Source of the DNA: a virus
Reading direction: 5' to 3' (one strand)
DNA length: 21,991 bases
IMG/VR virus record: IMGVR_UViG_3300025687_000369
Coordinates: 1-21,991 of that record
The stretch's first letter is position 1. Every line of letters begins with the position of its first letter. The position numbers were made by a program, and so were the translations under genes. The notes beneath the pieces are model-generated. The model was not told where the DNA came from, made no database searches, and saw only the letters and a list, made by a program, of their open reading frames with translations. Below are positions 21,701-21,991 of this stretch, one piece after another.

Positions 21701-21810
21701 GAGTCAAAACTATAGCTAGAGTTTCCTTGCGTGTTTGAATCTGTGGAGTCTTCCCGAAGGTTAGGATCACCGTTTAACAGTTCGTCTTCTGTAACCATCT
21801 GTTCAGCCAT
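18733..21810 (-). CDS. Large modular virion protein with calcium-loop-like and low-complexity parts
   Basis: 1025 aa, not assigned to a named family. Parts in order: an acidic Asn/Tyr-rich N-terminus (1-215); a hydrophobic, Ala/Gly-rich region (about 222-310) likely to insert in a membrane or pack as a core; an EF-hand/dockerin-like loop DIDGDGMLTGAD (453-464) with several further DxxG(N/D) turns up to about 580; a Pro/Glu-rich linker (about 735-775); a Gln-rich helix (about 795-830); a Gly/Thr/Pro-rich tract with seven consecutive Gly (about 905-990); and a conserved-looking C-terminal tail ending IINRGMLT. GAGGG precedes the ATG. Position just before the adaptor suggests a virion or ejection protein rather than a fibre, but the role is open. 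Confidence 0.7.
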   Translation of the reverse strand: MAEQMVTEDELLNGDPNLREDSTDSNTQGNSSYSFDSDMSYDDMLNVIMGRDDYISRPPSSESGFYVDPETGQAYTNYEAMSNEDRLAAWDEWYQEAEAYGYENLNANDQMLYIQNAYRLGYIDAATADEMWEPLHNEMMVANGWTLQSDGTWRREREGGGGRTIIETAEAPTFSGGNYGESGAWDGSIQGEDTPGVFSENYANMNNQWNNYERTVEGASGLQGLFATVMSEVAPIVVKGTLAWATGQALNPLIISALGSAGITGSAATAIASAVSSQVANGFINGEMSLEGALMAGLSGYLSAGGLEDLIGEASGTFDELMTTLNEAMELGTGSEFVAAMVQAGATNVLMQYAATGEIDPLLLASSLATAGLVSELSDVVQQGFENGTITEDEFDAWLEEQEGLEQAFIDADIKDPFLNPNYTTVGEGLMVDANGNVFNYDGDNMGTMDALDIDGDGMLTGADLQEVTVDAEIIPVTGSDFTVQEGTRYYKDTNGNLVAQGDITGLRVDRDTGNYVDTDGNVYVYVGQGTSAGEVFDPQNGILTGADGTVLAVYNPDVGWVDTEGNYVGAAKEEYLNYLSSGDPSGATQGFGMTQEDYDNMSGQELVDDLFVQRGADGQVRMTTEELSAVMQKFGSVEEFEQYMQEQGIGVNVSGDTVVLVGGALDGSDEGVWNITDGTDPLDLYGEPNELSGTLFVDPDSPDIYAVEESPFAEEPVEPEPVQPEDVQETEPEPDPTDSMEQPETGVETAPSTPAPGVNAELEQLEEQYQQAVSQGDYITANMILAQIQQMQQEQVVEDDVTNIFEDTASAIEDAGGTFQQEVSPEKPEVLFGGGTETTEQPVEDNRTQWQKNKDFIISQVEAGTATDGQQAWYDQWVEAGSPDTQQGMVQGDAENGTAGTTEPGAGGTGTESTEAGGGATTPGSTVGGTPDKPTSPVGSTTPGPTLGFGPGDSTGAPGTGDGGGGGGGAGRGGMMTGGFKPAPFQTFQSGISYTAPTIQSLVQSPQVDYVAALNNIINRGMLT

Positions 21811-21991
21811 TACTTATCCCTCGCTACGCCTTTAGTTTTTTCAAACGAGCGCATAGCGCCTAACCCTAACATACCCATCAACACCGGCATCATCTCACTT
21901 AAATCCAAAGCGGGTAACGAAATATCCACGCCAGCAAGAGCACACCCGAAGTTCCCAAGAGGAACGCAGATAAAATTAAAGCCCATTCCTG
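21810..21991 (-). CDS. Small membrane protein, holin-like, cut by the window edge
   Basis: Minus-strand frame entering from the right edge and stopping at TAA 21810-21812, which shares a base with the ATG of the 1025-aa protein. Only the last 60 codons are visible; an ATG at 21986 could be the true start (58 aa) but no upstream sequence is available to judge it. It has a hydrophobic stretch (FICVPLGNFGCALAG), then a second one (MMPVLMGMLGLGAM) followed by a basic tail (RSFEKTKGVARDK). The MLGLGxxR(S/T)xEKxKGVAR ending reminds me of the three-TM holins of gene-transfer agents and related phage proteins. Lysis role is inferred. Confidence 0.55.
   Translation of the reverse strand, partial: GMGFNFICVPLGNFGCALAGVDISLPALDLSEMMPVLMGMLGLGAMRSFEKTKGVARDK

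Overview
The window looks like the left half or middle of a lytic, short-tailed (podovirus) dsDNA phage genome of the marine T7-like, SIO1/cobavirus (Zobellviridae-like) kind. This rests on three things. There is a T7-type replication set (primase-helicase, family A polymerase, SSB, 5'-3' exonuclease, endonuclease I). There is an adenosylcobalamin-dependent ribonucleotide reductase. No phage RNA polymerase lies between the early and replication genes; near-consensus sigma70 promoters are present instead. I see no integrase, repressor, tRNA or host gene. The family assignment is inference from gene content. LexA-, Fur- and sigma54-like sites of proteobacterial (gamma-type LexA) form weakly suggest a gammaproteobacterial host.

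Layout. (1) 1-826 has no convincing gene but is dense in dyad symmetry: a 102-bp imperfect palindrome (169-270) whose arms resemble Fur boxes, a LexA-type box (322-341), and two back-to-back sigma54-type promoters (leftward 352-368, rightward 395-411) that mirror each other. The rightward one would give a roughly 400-nt leader with several nested hairpins before the first gene. (2) 827-3082, plus strand: ten or more small, tightly packed early genes. They include two tiny single-pass membrane proteins too short for routine gene calling (2214-2300 and 2608-2691) and three junctions built from the same short stop/RBS/start cassette. The first gene carries a Cys/His/Asp arrangement suggestive of a papain-like fold. 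(3) 3083-3191: a sigma70 promoter followed by a hairpin. (4) 3192-6859: primase-helicase, two small genes and DNA polymerase. (5) 6856-11692: a second strong sigma70 promoter, then SSB, 5'-3' exonuclease, endonuclease I, metallophosphoesterase, three small genes and class II ribonucleotide reductase, mostly overlapping by 1-20 nt as one operon. (6) 11702-11733: a hairpin between convergent units. (7) 11735-21991, minus strand, transcribed right to left: a probable holin-like small membrane protein cut by the window edge, a 1025-aa modular virion protein, a tail adaptor (tail tubular A-like), a tail nozzle/stabilisation protein (tail tubular B-like), then three proteins in the place of the T7 internal virion proteins.

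How it works together. The early small genes probably alter the host. The replication module opens, primes, copies and processes phage DNA. Endonuclease I and the exonuclease can recycle host DNA, and the B12-dependent reductase turns ribonucleotides into dNTPs without oxygen or a di-iron centre. The minus-strand block builds the tail and ejection machinery; terminase, portal and capsid genes are presumably beyond the right edge. The most unusual part is the control region at 160-420, where host-type regulatory signals (sigma54, LexA-like, Fur-like) are stacked in front of a lytic-looking gene set.
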